Shown: piece after piece, positions 44,481 through 55,402 of the stretch
How positions within the stretch are numbered: the first letter of the stretch is position 1
Layout of the letters: each line of letters opens with the position of its first letter
Assembly: GCA_010093485.1 (NCBI GenBank)
Contig: MU001499.1
Location: 248,001 to 312,000, forward strand
Source of the DNA: Karstenula rhodostoma CBS 690.94
Taxonomy: Eukaryota; Ascomycota; Dothideomycetes; Pleosporales; Didymosphaeriaceae
Direction: 5' to 3'
DNA: 64,000 bases
Position numbers and translations under genes: made by a program
Notes under the pieces: generated by a model
Told to the model about the DNA's origin: nothing
The model's input: the letters and a program-made list of their open reading frames with translations, nothing else
Databases searched by the model: none

Positions 44481-45865
44481 ATGTCTTCAAACCACTCCAG
44501 GAACACGTCCGCGGAGACGACTGCAACGACCAATTCCTACAACATGATCCTCGAGCACATTCTACAGTACCCCGGCAGCTATGAGATCCCCCTCCGGACC
44601 ATGTACACCCTCAACTGTGCGCCGTGTGCGCAACCCCTTCCCAAGGAACCATCCCGCGCTCCGTCACCTACCGGCGGGCACCCAGCGTGGAGCGACGCCG
44701 AGTCGGCCTCCATGAACTTCACAACGCAGCTCATGAGCCACATCCACTCAATGCCGCAGCATCCCAGCTCGCTGCCGCCTTCCTTCATCGTCAGCTTCGC
44801 CAGCCGCGTATTCCACCCTAGCTTGTCTCTGGTCGACTTCCCCCAGGCATTGACAGGGCTCGACTACCTCCGAGATCTCGACAACCGATGGCGGAAAGAG
44901 TTGAAAGCCGCCTTTGATCGCGTCCACATTCACCCAGAGACCGCCGGCCACGACATCGAGACCTTGTCTGAGCGCTACCCGGGCATTGCTCTCTGGGCGA
45001 AGAACCTGGAAGGCAAGAGCCAAAAAGCCGAGCTTTACTATGCGAAGATGTGGCTCGGTTTGCGCCGATGGGTAAGTCACACAATCAAAACTGCCGTGTA
45101 CCCATACTGACTGCTATTCAGATCATGATCAACGAGTTATCGCTTCAGCCCTTCAACAAGTTGAACTGTATGGGCATGCTCAACACCCTTCTGCCTCCCC
45201 AGCCCGCCAGCGGTGGGAAACTTCCCTCGCCTCTTCTAACACAGCAGACTCTGCGACAGGAGCGGGACAGTTTCTTTCACTACATTCGTCAGGTGCAGAA
45301 AAATGGCCCTGGCTGCCTCGAGACGCTCACCCAAGGCGAGACCACAAAGTGGTCGGTCGTGCAGAAGCAGGTAGACAAGTATCTACGTGTCGCTAAGAAC
45401 ATCATCGACGACTGCATGACTATTTTGGGCACGGAAGATTTCAAGTCGGTCGACGAGCCCAGGAAAGGCAAAAAGACGGACTCTGGTGTCAGCTTTGGCT
45501 CGAACACCAGGCGACCCAGCACCGGTTCTTCCAACCATGACAAGGCCCTCCCAGAGCTCCACGTGGACAAGGAATCTTCACCAAAAGGCCTGAGCAAGCT
45601 CGAGAAGCTCAGCCGGGAATTCAAGCGGATGCGCGTGACGTCACGACCCGAAGTCAAAGAAATGGTTAAGATGGAGCAGGACTTGCCGATGGTCGGCGAG
45701 AATCAAGGCAAAAAGATCAAGAAGGCAAGGTCTCTTGCCAGTCTACGAGGCCGAACCTCCGTCTCCGCGGGCACAGCGGACAGGAAAGGCAGCGATATCA
45801 TGCCGTTCGACGCACAGGAGATGAAGCGCGCCCGCCAACTCTACGAGGCACGGAATGCATCGTAG
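44481..45865 (+). CDS. Conserved fungal protein of unknown function, 444 aa
   Basis: Exons 44481-45071 and 45122-45865 (50-bp intron, phase 0) sum to 1335 nt, 444 aa. The N-terminal half looks folded and helical: MILEHILQYPGSYEIPLRTM, FIVSFASRVFHPSLSLVDFP, ALTGLDYLRDLDNRW, GIALWAKNLEGKSQKAELYY. The second half begins MINELSLQPFNKLNCMGMLN and ends in a Lys/Arg/Ser-rich tail with KKIKKARSLASLRGRTS. I do not recognise a named domain. The conserved style and long pyrimidine-rich leader suggest a regulated soluble protein. The basic tail may direct it to the nucleus (inference). Confidence 0.8.
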
Positions 45866-47826
45866 CCTGCTCCCTTATCCGATTGGTTCGGCGCACACAA
45901 AACACAACACAAAACACAAAACACAGGCACTCGGAATATGGCAATCTAATGTCGACACGATCACAAAAGCCGGATCCGACGGCCGACATGTTGTTTGATC
46001 TAATTTCTTTCTTCTCTGGGTGCCACCCAACCCCGACTCGACCGGGGTTGAGTCCCCCTTCACGCTGCACCAGCTGCCCGGACCCTTTGCGGACGGATAT
46101 TTCCTTTTTGTTTTTCCCAGACTCGGCGTTGCAAAGGCAAAGCTCTCGCGAGCTCCGAAAAGTGCGCAGCCCTCATTCCTGCTCTATTCCCCCGTTTTGT
46201 ATGTATTATCTCCTGCTTCTACTTGTTCAATCACTGCGTGGCGTTGCTATACCCTAGGGTTAATGGTATCATGAGGCAATCATCTGTGTTTATAGCAAGG
46301 CGCATTTGCGGCATGATGGAGCTGCGGCGTCTTGGTCTCTTGTTTTCTTTTGTTTTTTGGTCTGCGCGCATCGTCTGGCGGAGCGGACGTATGTAGACGC
46401 GAGCACGAGCAACATTATGGACGCGCATCCGCACGGCGTGGTCTGTCGTACAATAGATAGCAATAGCATAATCGAAATAAATATGAAAAGAAATCAAATC
46501 AAATCAAACCAAACGATATCGAATGTCGGACAAAAGAAAAATACTCTCTTTCTCCCCTGCAGTCATGGAATTTTTGCTTCTTGAGAAGCAAGTGTAGCGT
46601 TTCAACGTTCCTTCGGGCGACCGGTATCATACTGCGGCCCGCACTCCCGAACTCCGTCCTCCATCCTCCGTCCTGTTTGCTTACCTATCTGCCTTTTCCA
46701 AGTTTTATTCTTTCCTCCCGTCACATGACGCGCCGCACATGCAGCTGCGCCGTATCTCATTTACCGTACTTACCAACCCTTGCTTTTTTTTTTTTTTCTC
46801 CGCCCGGGTGCAGGGCCGGGAGCAACGAAATCGACTGCGCCGCATGCCTGCCTGCGGCCAGATTCACGCAGGAACGGACGGAGGTGAGGTGAGCCTGGTG
46901 AGGTGAGATGAGGTGGGGTGAGTGGAGGGGAGGTGAGGGGATTGGATTGGAGGAAAACAGAGTTCGCGGCATGTATGCGGCGTTTGGCTGTCACACCGCC
47001 CGCGGCTGGGCTAGGGAGGGGTTGGCGAGGCGGATGCAGGTACGGGAGGTGGGCTGGGCTGGGGGCTGGATGGGCTGGACTTGGGTGGGATTGGATTGGA
47101 TTGGATTGGATTGGATTGGTTTGTTTTGGCTGGGGATGGATGGGGATGGATGGGGATGGGATGTAGTAGTGGGTATATTACTGGCTGTTGGCACGGGGTA
47201 TGATATTGCATTGCATTGTGAATGTGCTTTTGGGTGGTTGGGATTTATGTAGTGTACATAGAGAGGGCCGTGTCAGGACGCTTTGTGGGGTAGGGTGGTT
47301 GGTTACTGGCTCTCACTCATAATTCACCACGCAGACGGTATGTAGCTGATGGCGGTCATCACAACACGAACACCGCTCGCTTCCTGTTTCCGGCCGGCTA
47401 CATCGAAAATGGTGGAGTAAAACGTACGAGTGAGATGGGATGAGACGGTATCGGAGCGTGTGACTTGTGTCACGGGGGGGAAGCGTGCGTGGTAGTGGGT
47501 CGGAAACATACGATGCGATAGCTGTCATTCTCTGGGCCGGTGGAGCGCGCTCGAGATCGTCGACGAGAGTGGAGGTGGTTGGCGACAGGTAGAGGTGAAG
47601 GTTTGTGACTGGAGCGGCGAGCGCATCGGGTGAATGAATGTGCAGATTGGGCGAAGATACATACGTTTGAGCCGTTATCTCGAAACCCAAGATGACAACC
47701 ATACATAACAGTTTTGTGAGTGACATGACATTTACCCCATGTGCTGCGGCGCGCAGCTGCCGTGCGAGTGTCGCGGATAGAGGTGATTTGTACGAACTCG
47801 TTCCACGCGCTCGCTTCGCGTCTACC
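45866..47826. other. Gap with simple repeats, no supported gene
   Basis: About 2 kb. ACAAAACACAAAACACA-type simple sequence occurs at 45895-45925, a T tract at 46786-46798, a purine-rich (GGTGAG/GGGGAGG) strand at 46880-46955 and a GGATT microsatellite at 47089-47120. The last 130 bp before 47827 are in frame with the BRCT gene but the upstream ATG is not favoured. Confidence 0.5.
47089..47120. repeat. (GGATT)n microsatellite
   Basis: About six tandem GGATT units, followed by GGGGATGGAT-type repeats to 47160. Confidence 0.95.
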
Positions 47827-49210
47827 ATGTCAACACCCATGTCGCCACCCACCTTCCATGACGATCCGGAGCTGCCTCCACCGTCGGCACAACAGCAAAT
47901 ATCGCGTGGTTCCGCGCGCGATGCCGGAAACAGCTCGCGCTCACGATCCTCGGGCGTGCCTCGACGCACCGTTTCACAACAGCCCAGGGTCGCAACGCAG
48001 CCCGCCGTACATGACAGCGCGAGCTCGAGACTGCATGCCCATCACACGCTGTCGACCTCGCGCATGAACCCCCCACCGGCCGCCAAGCTCAGCGCATCCT
48101 CCCCGCATCCCCCGCCGCTTCTGACGTCGGGCGTAGCATCTACTGCGCGCACCTTCTTTGATCCCTGGAATTCGTCGTCGACAGGGCACCAACGGGCCGA
48201 AAATCGCCTCTCGGGGTCCACGTCGTGGCGGCAGAGCCGCAGCCTGAAGCTCGCGGAGCAGTACAAGGGTGGGCTGGGTGGCGGGGAAAGGGTCGCGGAC
48301 ACGGTTGGGGCGGGCAGTGAGGGTTTTGGGAAGGATGGACGGCGGGCGAGCGGCGGGTGGGACAAGGGCGCGCGGGGGTTGAGGACCGGCGGACAGAAGA
48401 GCCTCGCTGAGGTCTGGGGCAAGAGCAAGGCGTCCACGACGGCAAGGAGGTCGTCGCAGGAAGAGAAGCATGTAGAGGACGCGTCGCGGTCAGAGTCAGT
48501 GAGCGGCACAAAGGAAGTTGATGTACGCAATGAAGGCAAGTGCGCAGCATCACAGTATATCCATACAATCCTGACGTCCAGATGCAGAGCCAGCACCCGA
48601 ACCACAGCACCTCGCGAAGCCGCCCGAGAAACACATCTTCCGCGGTCTCTGCTTCTACATCAACGGCTCAACCATGCCCGCCATCTCGGACCACAAGCTC
48701 AAATACGTCCTCAACGCCCACGGCGCAAGCCAGTCCATCGCCCTCGGCCGGCGCACAGTCACGCACGTAATCCTAGGCACAACCTGCGGCGGCGGCCTCG
48801 CAGGCAGCAAGCTCCAAAAAGAAACCACGAGAACCAGAGGCAACGCGGTGAAATACGTGACGGTGGAGTGGTAAGTCCTCCCTTTCCCATCCACCCTCCA
48901 CCCTGCATCTCCAACGCCCTGCCTACATACACACATTCTCGGCGGCTCTACCATTCCCCTTCGCACACACTTCCAGAAGATAGGTAGACAGATATAAACC
49001 TTCTTTCCAGAACATCTCACACATTCCACGCGTGGCGCGCGCCGACCAAGACTAACGTCCTGCAGGGTCCTCGAGTCCATCGCCGCCGGAAGGCGACTAC
49101 CGGAATCAAAGTTCCCGCCGTTGAAGCTCGCGCCCAGCGCTCAGCTTAGCGTGCGCGATGCTATGCGCCCCACCGCCCTTCCGCACCCGCGCCCGCCGGC
49201 TGAAGCGTGA
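47827..49210 (+). CDS. BRCT domain protein with disordered N-terminal half
   Basis: Exons 47827-48535, 48582-48870, 49066-49210 sum to 1143 nt, 380 aa. Residues 1-235 are Ser/Pro-rich with a conserved-looking patch (FFDPWNSSSTGHQRAENRLS, ADTVGAGSEGFGKDGR). Residues about 255-350 form a BRCT domain (HIFRGLCFYINGSTM, LNAHGASQSIALGRRTVTHV, KYVTVEWVLESIAAGRRLPE). Nuclear, probably a DNA-damage or chromatin adaptor. The domain is Rev1-like in type but the polymerase is absent. Intron 1 needs a GC donor (GAAG|GCAAGT). Intron 2 is 195 bp. The ATG at 47827 is chosen because the in-frame upstream codons are not protein-like. Confidence 0.85.
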
Positions 49211-50190
49211 GGCCGGTTTCGCTGCGTTGGAATGCACTGCACATGCGGCCGGCGGAATCGGGCCGTGGGTGCCGCCGACGCTGGCGTGGTAGAGAGTTTT
49301 GCTGTGCTGTGGGAGGTCGGGCGAGTGTACAGGATCCCCGACGGCACTAGATGTGTTCGCGAGGGATGGGAGGGTTGGTGGGTAGGGGGAGGTCTGGCGG
49401 GATGCGGCGGGCGTGTCGTGCTGGGGTTGCCGGGGCGCGAGATGTGGCGTGGGCTGAACGTTTAGGTGGGACGTTATCCTGCGACGAATAATGATAGGTG
49501 TGCGAGTATACCCTTGATAGATCTCACTATCTTACTACGCACAACCGGGTTACAAAGTCCTCTTCCTACGTTGTATACATTTCTGTGCTATTCTGTTGCG
49601 TGCGGTATGCCTGCTATCACTAGGCAAGTCTTGTCAAGCCTCGTACACCCATCCCTCCCTCCATTCTAACCACCTTTTTCTCCCCCTTTCAAGTATATCA
49701 TGACCTTCCTTCGGTACACTTCTGAGCGGAGCGGAAGCGAAGCCTAGAATAATAGTTATATATAGTAGAGCTGGATAATTGTTATACACACAGTATAGAG
49801 TATCCCCTGGTGAAGTAAACTGAGTGTAGGAGGATTTGTTTGGGATGGTATTGCTGTATGTTGCCTGGGATGTTGTTGTGTGGGAATGGAAGTGGTTCTA
49901 TGGGGCGGGGTTTGGGTTTGGTATGTGGTAGAGTACTGGGTTTTATTACCTCTGCTATCAGAGGCGTGACTGGTCTTTATACACTCCTCGTGCAGGCTCG
50001 ACCAGAGTATACGCTATCGTGGTGGCATCGTGAGTAGGGTTGGAGATGGGGGGTTTGGGTTGGTTGAGTTGTACGAGACTGCATCGTGAACAGGTCTAGA
50101 GACGGGGTTTTTGGTCGTTCGAGTTGTACGAGGCTGCATCCATATGATAGCATATTGGAAAGATAGTTCCGCATCCTGCAAGCACTAACC
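49211..50190. other. Intergenic, no supported gene
   Basis: About 1 kb. 49740-49800 is AT-rich (TAGTTATATATAG). Two near-copies of a GAGTTGTACGAG-CTGCATC segment occur at 50066-50088 and 50120-50142. No gene is seen. Confidence 0.5.
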
Positions 50191-50673
50191 TTACAACGTG
50201 ATGTACCCCAGAAAATCATACAGTACCAGGGCTACACTCGACTTACTGTTCTGTTGTGGTCCGCGATCCAGTTGTTCCTGCCTGGGAATCAAGCGTTCTT
50301 CCCGCGTAGGAAGCCGCGACCATGTGGCATCAGTTCCTTCACGCGTCCCAAACCTCCCTGACGTGTACAGTTAGTAGATGTACGTATGAAGCAACTGTAT
50401 AGTGACTTACCCTACATAATAGCCCGGGTCAGAGTAGGAGTCGCGGGTAGTACCCCACGAATACTCCCGCCGAATGTCCTCCAGAATATCCATCTGCGAC
50501 GGACTGTATGGGAGGACCTCCATACCCATCATCTGTTGTTGCTCCTCCCACTCCATCGCCTCCTCAAACTCGGCCAGTGAATGAATGTAGACAGCTGTCA
50601 ACCAAGCGTCCTCATCTTCTTCGCACCAGGTCAGATAAGTAAATACCCAGCGAGAGGCTTCTGTTCCTTTCCT
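50191..50673 (-). CDS. Hypothetical protein, 5' end unresolved
   Basis: Protein-like frame with a probable intron. Exon 50673-50411 reads GTEASRWVFTYLTWCEEDED, AWLTAVYIHSLAEFEEAMEW and MDILEDIRREYSWGTT to GYYV. A 57-bp intron (50410-50354, GTAAGT) leads to FGTREGTDATWSRLPTREER and a stop at 50191. No in-frame ATG occurs before an upstream TGA, so a first exon is missing from the model; MPGFWPRILHPERRG near 50775-50730 is a possible one but the phase does not fit. No domain is recognised. Confidence 0.35.
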
Positions 50674-50890
50674 CTCAACGCGAACACACGCTCAAATCGT
50701 ACGTATGCTGCTTTTCTCACCCGCCCCCCTTCTTTCAGGATGCAATATCCTTGGCCAGAACCCTGGCATTCCCTTCGAATTCTGGCACAGGCCCGCCTGC
50801 TTCCACTTATCCCTAGAGGGAATTCATCTTCATCCGTGTTATCAACGATTTGGGAGTTCTTGTTGCTAATTATGTTGAGTTTAGACCATC

Positions 50891-51497
50891 ATGTACTTTG
50901 ATTGGAGTTCAATCTTCCACAGCTGGTTTGCCGCCTTCGTTTCGCTTCCGTTCACCGTTTTTACGATTATCATTTTCCTATGCCGCATCACGGGCCTGGA
51001 GAAGAAGATTTTGGAGAGGTGGGAGGGGAAAGAGGGGAAGAGGAGGAGGGAAAATGAGAAGATTGCTGCGGAAAGAGAGGCGCAAGCAGGAAATCCACGA
51101 GGTAATGACAGTGCTCTTGGATGGGATGAATGAGAAGATGGAGAAAAAATGGAGGGCGGGCTACGATGCTGGGGTTCTGGCAGGCAGGAGGGACGGTGAA
51201 GAAATGGTGGAGAGGGTCAGGAGGGATGCCAAGAAGAGCATGGAGGATAAGATGAAGGGGTTAGAGTGGGAATTTGATCAAAAGCTGATCGAAGTGCGAG
51301 AGAAGGAGTTTTGGGATAGGCATAAGGAGGGGCTTGAATGGGGCATGGAAGAGGGTAGGAGACGGGGTGTTGAGGAAGAGGCGGAGAGGAGAGAGAAGTA
51401 CAAGAAGGAGTTTCTGGAGAAGTATGAGCAAAGTTCTAAATATTGCAACATCATTGTAGGGCAGAGGCAAAAGGATATTTTCTTTCTGTCCCCGTAA
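50891..51497 (+). CDS. Small membrane-anchored coiled-coil protein
   Basis: Exon 1 (50891-51101) encodes MYFDWSSIFHSWFAAFVSLP, a transmembrane helix (FVSLPFTVFTIIIFLCRI) and the start of a charged helix. A proposed 82-bp intron (51102-51183, GTAATG...GCAG) joins it to 51184-51497, which continues a Lys/Glu/Arg-rich coiled coil (GEEMVERVRRDAKKSMEDKM) to a stop. That gives 174 aa. The two halves are in different frames, and the intron is chosen because it restores a continuous heptad-like helix. The function is unknown. A frameshift is the alternative. Confidence 0.45.
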
Positions 51498-51627
51498 CGT
51501 GTCACTTGATGAAGGCTACCTAGTGGGCCACCGAACCGTGGAAAGCCTTACTCAACACTAAGAGCGCCCCACCCACTTCCTTTATTAACGCTCGATCCCA
51601 AATTTATTGCAGCTGCAATTTAACACC

Positions 51628-52523
51628 ATGCACCGAGCAAGATTCGGCTCACGAACAACAGAAATGTTCGACTCACCGCCTCCCTACCCTGAACCTCTCT
51701 ACCGTGAACCTCTCTACCCCGAACCTTCCTACCCTAGACCTCCCTACCCTGGACCTGCCCGCTCCGATTTCACGGTGGAAAGTGTCCCAGAAACCCAGCT
51801 CCGCCGCTACATTCTGGAATTGTTGGCCTTTACCTTCGATGCCGACTTTCTTTTGTTGAACGAAGCCCTTGGGCAAACACCATCTCCCATGAACAGCAAC
51901 TCCATACTCACCGAAGTAAGTCCTATACCGCTCAAGTCAAAATCCCATGCTTTGCATGTAAACTCCTCTGACTGTTCCAGGTTGAGCACGCTGAGTTGCT
52001 CCGACTTTCCACCTTCGTGCAAGACTTGGGCACAGATCTCCCTCGACTTCCTTCAACCTGGATCAGCCAAAGCGAAGGCGTGGCCGCTGTGAAAACGGCG
52101 ATTCTTAATCCTTCGACAAAACTGGTCTCCAGAAAACAGACGCCCTGGATGCTCGCAATTATCAGCACTTACGCCGCACATCGATGCCAACCAGAACGGC
52201 GCGCCCTCTCGTATCTCGAACAGAATAAACCGCTCATGTACAACTTATTCCGACGAATGACGTTCCTGGGGTTGTTCAATAGTCCGATGTGCCTCTTTGG
52301 CGCAAAACTATGTGAACATACTTGTATGATCCGGAAGATGGCGCCAAATGATCGTGTTCGAGACGTGTTGAAGAGAGCCGTGGAGGACTACCAGAGAGAA
52401 GTGTTGAAGATCAAGGATACGGCTAGGACGGACTGCTGGTTCATGGGGCCGAGTTGGGGTACAACAAGTAATTGGGAGCTGATGGAATATGACGTCAGGG
52501 TTCGTGACGGCGAATACGATTAG
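51628..52523 (+). CDS. Hypothetical protein with Pro/Tyr-rich N-terminal repeats
   Basis: Exons 51628-51915 and 51981-52523 (65-bp intron, phase 0) sum to 831 nt, 276 aa. The N-terminus has degenerate Y-P-E/R-P repeats (PPPYPEPLYREPLYPEPSYP). The rest is helical: LRRYILELLAFTFDADFLLL, KQTPWMLAIISTYAAHRCQP, MYNLFRRMTFLGLFNSP, DVLKRAVEDYQREVLKIKD. No known domain. A MITE lies 28 bp past the stop. Confidence 0.7.
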
Positions 52524-52550
52524 ATAGCTGAAATCACTTTCTCGGTGATA

Positions 52551-52640
52551 CAGTTGCAGGATAAAAGTATGGGTACAATTACCGTACTTATTGCCTACCC
52601 TGGGGTAACACACTGCACTCAGTCTTTTGTCCTAGCACTG
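52551..52640. mobile_element. MITE copy 2, TA-flanked
   Basis: 90 bp between TA dinucleotides (52549-52550 and 52641-52642). Ends CAGTTGCAGGATAAAAG and, inverted, CAGTGCTAGGACAAAAG. Read on the minus strand it shares CTGAGTGCAGTGTG and CCAGGGTAGGC with copy 1 (CTGAGTACAGTGTG, CCAGGATAGGC). Confidence 0.85.
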
Positions 52641-53159
52641 TATCGGAGTGTAAACAAACCCGATGTCTCTGCTTCTAGGTAGATTCTCAGTGTTCACACT
52701 AAGAAACCTCAAGAAAAATATAGAGGGCACGGCTAGCAGTGCGAGGGCCGTCAGGCGACTGATACCACCTATCTTAACGAAGGAACTGTGCGCATCCGTG
52801 ATCTGCACAAAGCTCATCACAACAATAGCTTCTAAACTCAATCGGGCCACTACGGTAATGTGCAGGGCTCACACTGAGCTCACAACGAGTCGCCGATGCG
52901 CATCATGAAAACAATCGTGGCCACTGTTAGACGAGAGGCACATCTCAGCTCCATGCAGTAGATGAGTTTGGGCCTAATTTACGGGGTAGACACGCCACTG
53001 TGTGTTGGCGAGGGGCTTATACTACCAAGAGCGTATCTTATGTCTCGCTCTGTGCCTTGAGTCTTCTTAGATATCACGCATCACGCCCATAAAATCTGCA
53101 AGTGCATACCTCAGTAACTGAATCTCGTCTTTTTTGTTATCGACGACTTGATCACAGAC
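52641..53159. other. Intergenic, no supported gene
   Basis: About 520 bp. A short frame at 52663-52908 has no domain and no splice or context support. Confidence 0.5.
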
Positions 53160-53603
53160 ATGTCCACTCTATTGCCTTCTCTTGAAAGCCCATTGAATCA
53201 GAATCCATCCATTCTGTCATCAGGCAACGACGCTGAGCTGGAGCCTGGAGCCATCGGTAATGCCCTTTTCCCCGAGATTAACGCCGAGACAAAAGGGGAC
53301 CTAGGTTACATCAGCCCTGAGAATCTACAGTATCCTAAGTTCCTTGGTCGTGGAACTAGCTTTAGTGTCACTCGAGAAGTCTTCCATAGACCAGGGGCAA
53401 CTGATTATTATGTCGCTGTCAAGCGAGTCATCCTCAGTACTCGTACTCCCGCCAAGCTCGAGCAGCGCCTTTCTGTAATCAGACGAGAGCTCCGTGTCCT
53501 GATGCATCCACATTTGCGTTCTCATAGTTGTATCACCGCTATCCTAGGTTATGGATATCTAAGGGGACCAGCCATATCCTCGTTGTACTTCAACAACGTC
53601 TGA
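53160..53603 (+). pseudogene. Truncated protein kinase (N-lobe only)
   Basis: 147 codons from MSTLLPSLESPLNQNP. It contains a glycine loop (YPKFLGRGTSFSVTREVF), the lysine strand DYYVAVKRVILS and the C-helix region (RLSVIRRELRVLMHPHLR, then LGYGYLRGP). It ends before any catalytic loop or DFG. Spacing and motifs resemble the kinase of the Sel1-ankyrin gene at 36430, so this is probably a decayed relative. AT-rich DNA follows. Confidence 0.7.
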
Positions 53604-55402
53604 TGAACCATTTCGTCGTCCCGGTCATGTTCAGCATTGCCAATCCTGCACTATAATACTCCTGCATGACCTTCATCACTTCTCAACCATACAAAGGGCA
53701 GTATCAAACAATTCTGTCTGTCACGTGAAACGCCTATCAATCACAAAGGCTGTGCTAACTCCAGCTTACTCTCTCATTTTTCGACGATCAGTAAGCGCTT
53801 CACGTTATTTCAAGGTTGTTGATTCTGCCCTTTATAGTCGTTCGGTACTACACGCGTTATATTCTCATCGGAATGTTGAACCTTCCCAGGAATTCCATTT
53901 TGCGTGAAAAGCCATGAACGAGTAGTTTTCTCTGCTCAAGTTACGAGAAGAGGGCCCGCTCGTCATACCCGCAGAGATTAGCAACAGAAAGCGGTCAACA
54001 TGGCGGGCCGCTAAGCCTTGCTTACTTACCTAATCATTTGTCTAACTATTTGCAACGATTCATTGTGTATTACTATTAGGTGGCAGTCGCAGTCTATATT
54101 TTTTTCTATTACTTCATGGCATACTACTTCGTAGTTCGTGTTAATAATTAAAACTTGGTGGTCATCGTGTAAACACCCTGTCAAGATTCAAATTCGTTTC
54201 AGCTTGCTTGAACCAACCTTGTTTTTGGATTAGAACGCCTTGAGCATCACGCAATCACGCAATCACGCAATCACGTGAGTACACTTCCCCTACAGCGTAC
54301 TGCCGTCTTCTAATATATCTATCCATTAAAGCTACATCCTTTGGTCCTGCCAGCCTGCAGACTACAAAGATGTAAACTATATATAATATCAATCACCTGG
54401 GCAGGCTATCGGTCATGTGCATTCATGTTCAGTCCAGCCCAGGCAAGTGGGTTTTTTTTAACCCATTGTAGGTGCCACGATGCATTTGCCTGATTGTTGG
54501 TGGCTCACCAAACGGAGAAGCACCATGTGTAGGTTATTGTCAGATAGCGGTAAATCACGCTCACCGGTGACCGAAGCCCCTCCAACGTTGCCCTTCCGCC
54601 CCGGAAGCAGATAGGAGAGACACAGGTCCAAAGAAAGGGATGATGATGCACTTGGCCAAGTGGCTTCACACCGCGTTCCTTTGACTGCTACTCCACCGAA
54701 GACTTAAAGAATTCATGAGCTCCTTCTAGCCTACGATTCTTACACCATTTAATCCTTGTTATACGTAGTGATGCTCTTTCTCTATACTCGTGGCATCTGC
54801 CTCGTACATCCTGCCAGATATATAGATCGTCTGAGTGCTGGCAATGCAGGTATTAAGAGGTACCTAAATACTTTAAGTAATATATATTAGTTATATATAG
54901 GTAATCCAGTAGCAATGCCTCTATCATATAAGTACCTGGAAGTGGCTACAACATCACGTGACTGAGAAACCAAAGTACGATATCGTTCAAGAAGCAGCCT
55001 TGTCCCCGCCCACGCCTACGAAAGGGAAAAGCAAGGGTTGCTAAATAGGAGAACCCCTGTTTCTATTTTTATTTTTGCTGGATAGATAGGTTCAGGGAGT
55101 AAATAGATTCTCCAGCTACAGAATCTTGTGCAGCTGCCCACTGACCCAAACCAAACCAGATTACATCAGAGAGCGAGAGACGTCTGTAAAAAGAACCACG
55201 CCAAAGCGTCCCGTCCTGTGTATTCCATTTCAAAAGATACGATGCGATGCAAAACCTACCCAACACACATATATATACCAAACACATAACCGTACAGCCC
55301 CCATGTATCATACCAAATGTTCTTCTGCGCTTACACCACCAGCCACATTGTCGCAACATTCTGATGCAAGCGTATCCAACACTACTTTCTCTTTTCCACC
55401 GC
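53604..55402. other. Long gene-poor, partly AT-rich region
   Basis: About 1.8 kb. 54040-54180 and 54780-54960 are AT-rich and RIP-like. Three to four tandem copies of the 8-bp word CACGCAAT sit at 54247-54276, ending in CACGTGAG. 55060-55400 is probably the 3' end of the CorA-type gene. No gene is seen. Confidence 0.5.

Noticed and set aside
54241..54280. CRISPR-like direct repeats
   Set aside because: Simple 8-bp tandem repeat without spacers, in a eukaryotic genome.
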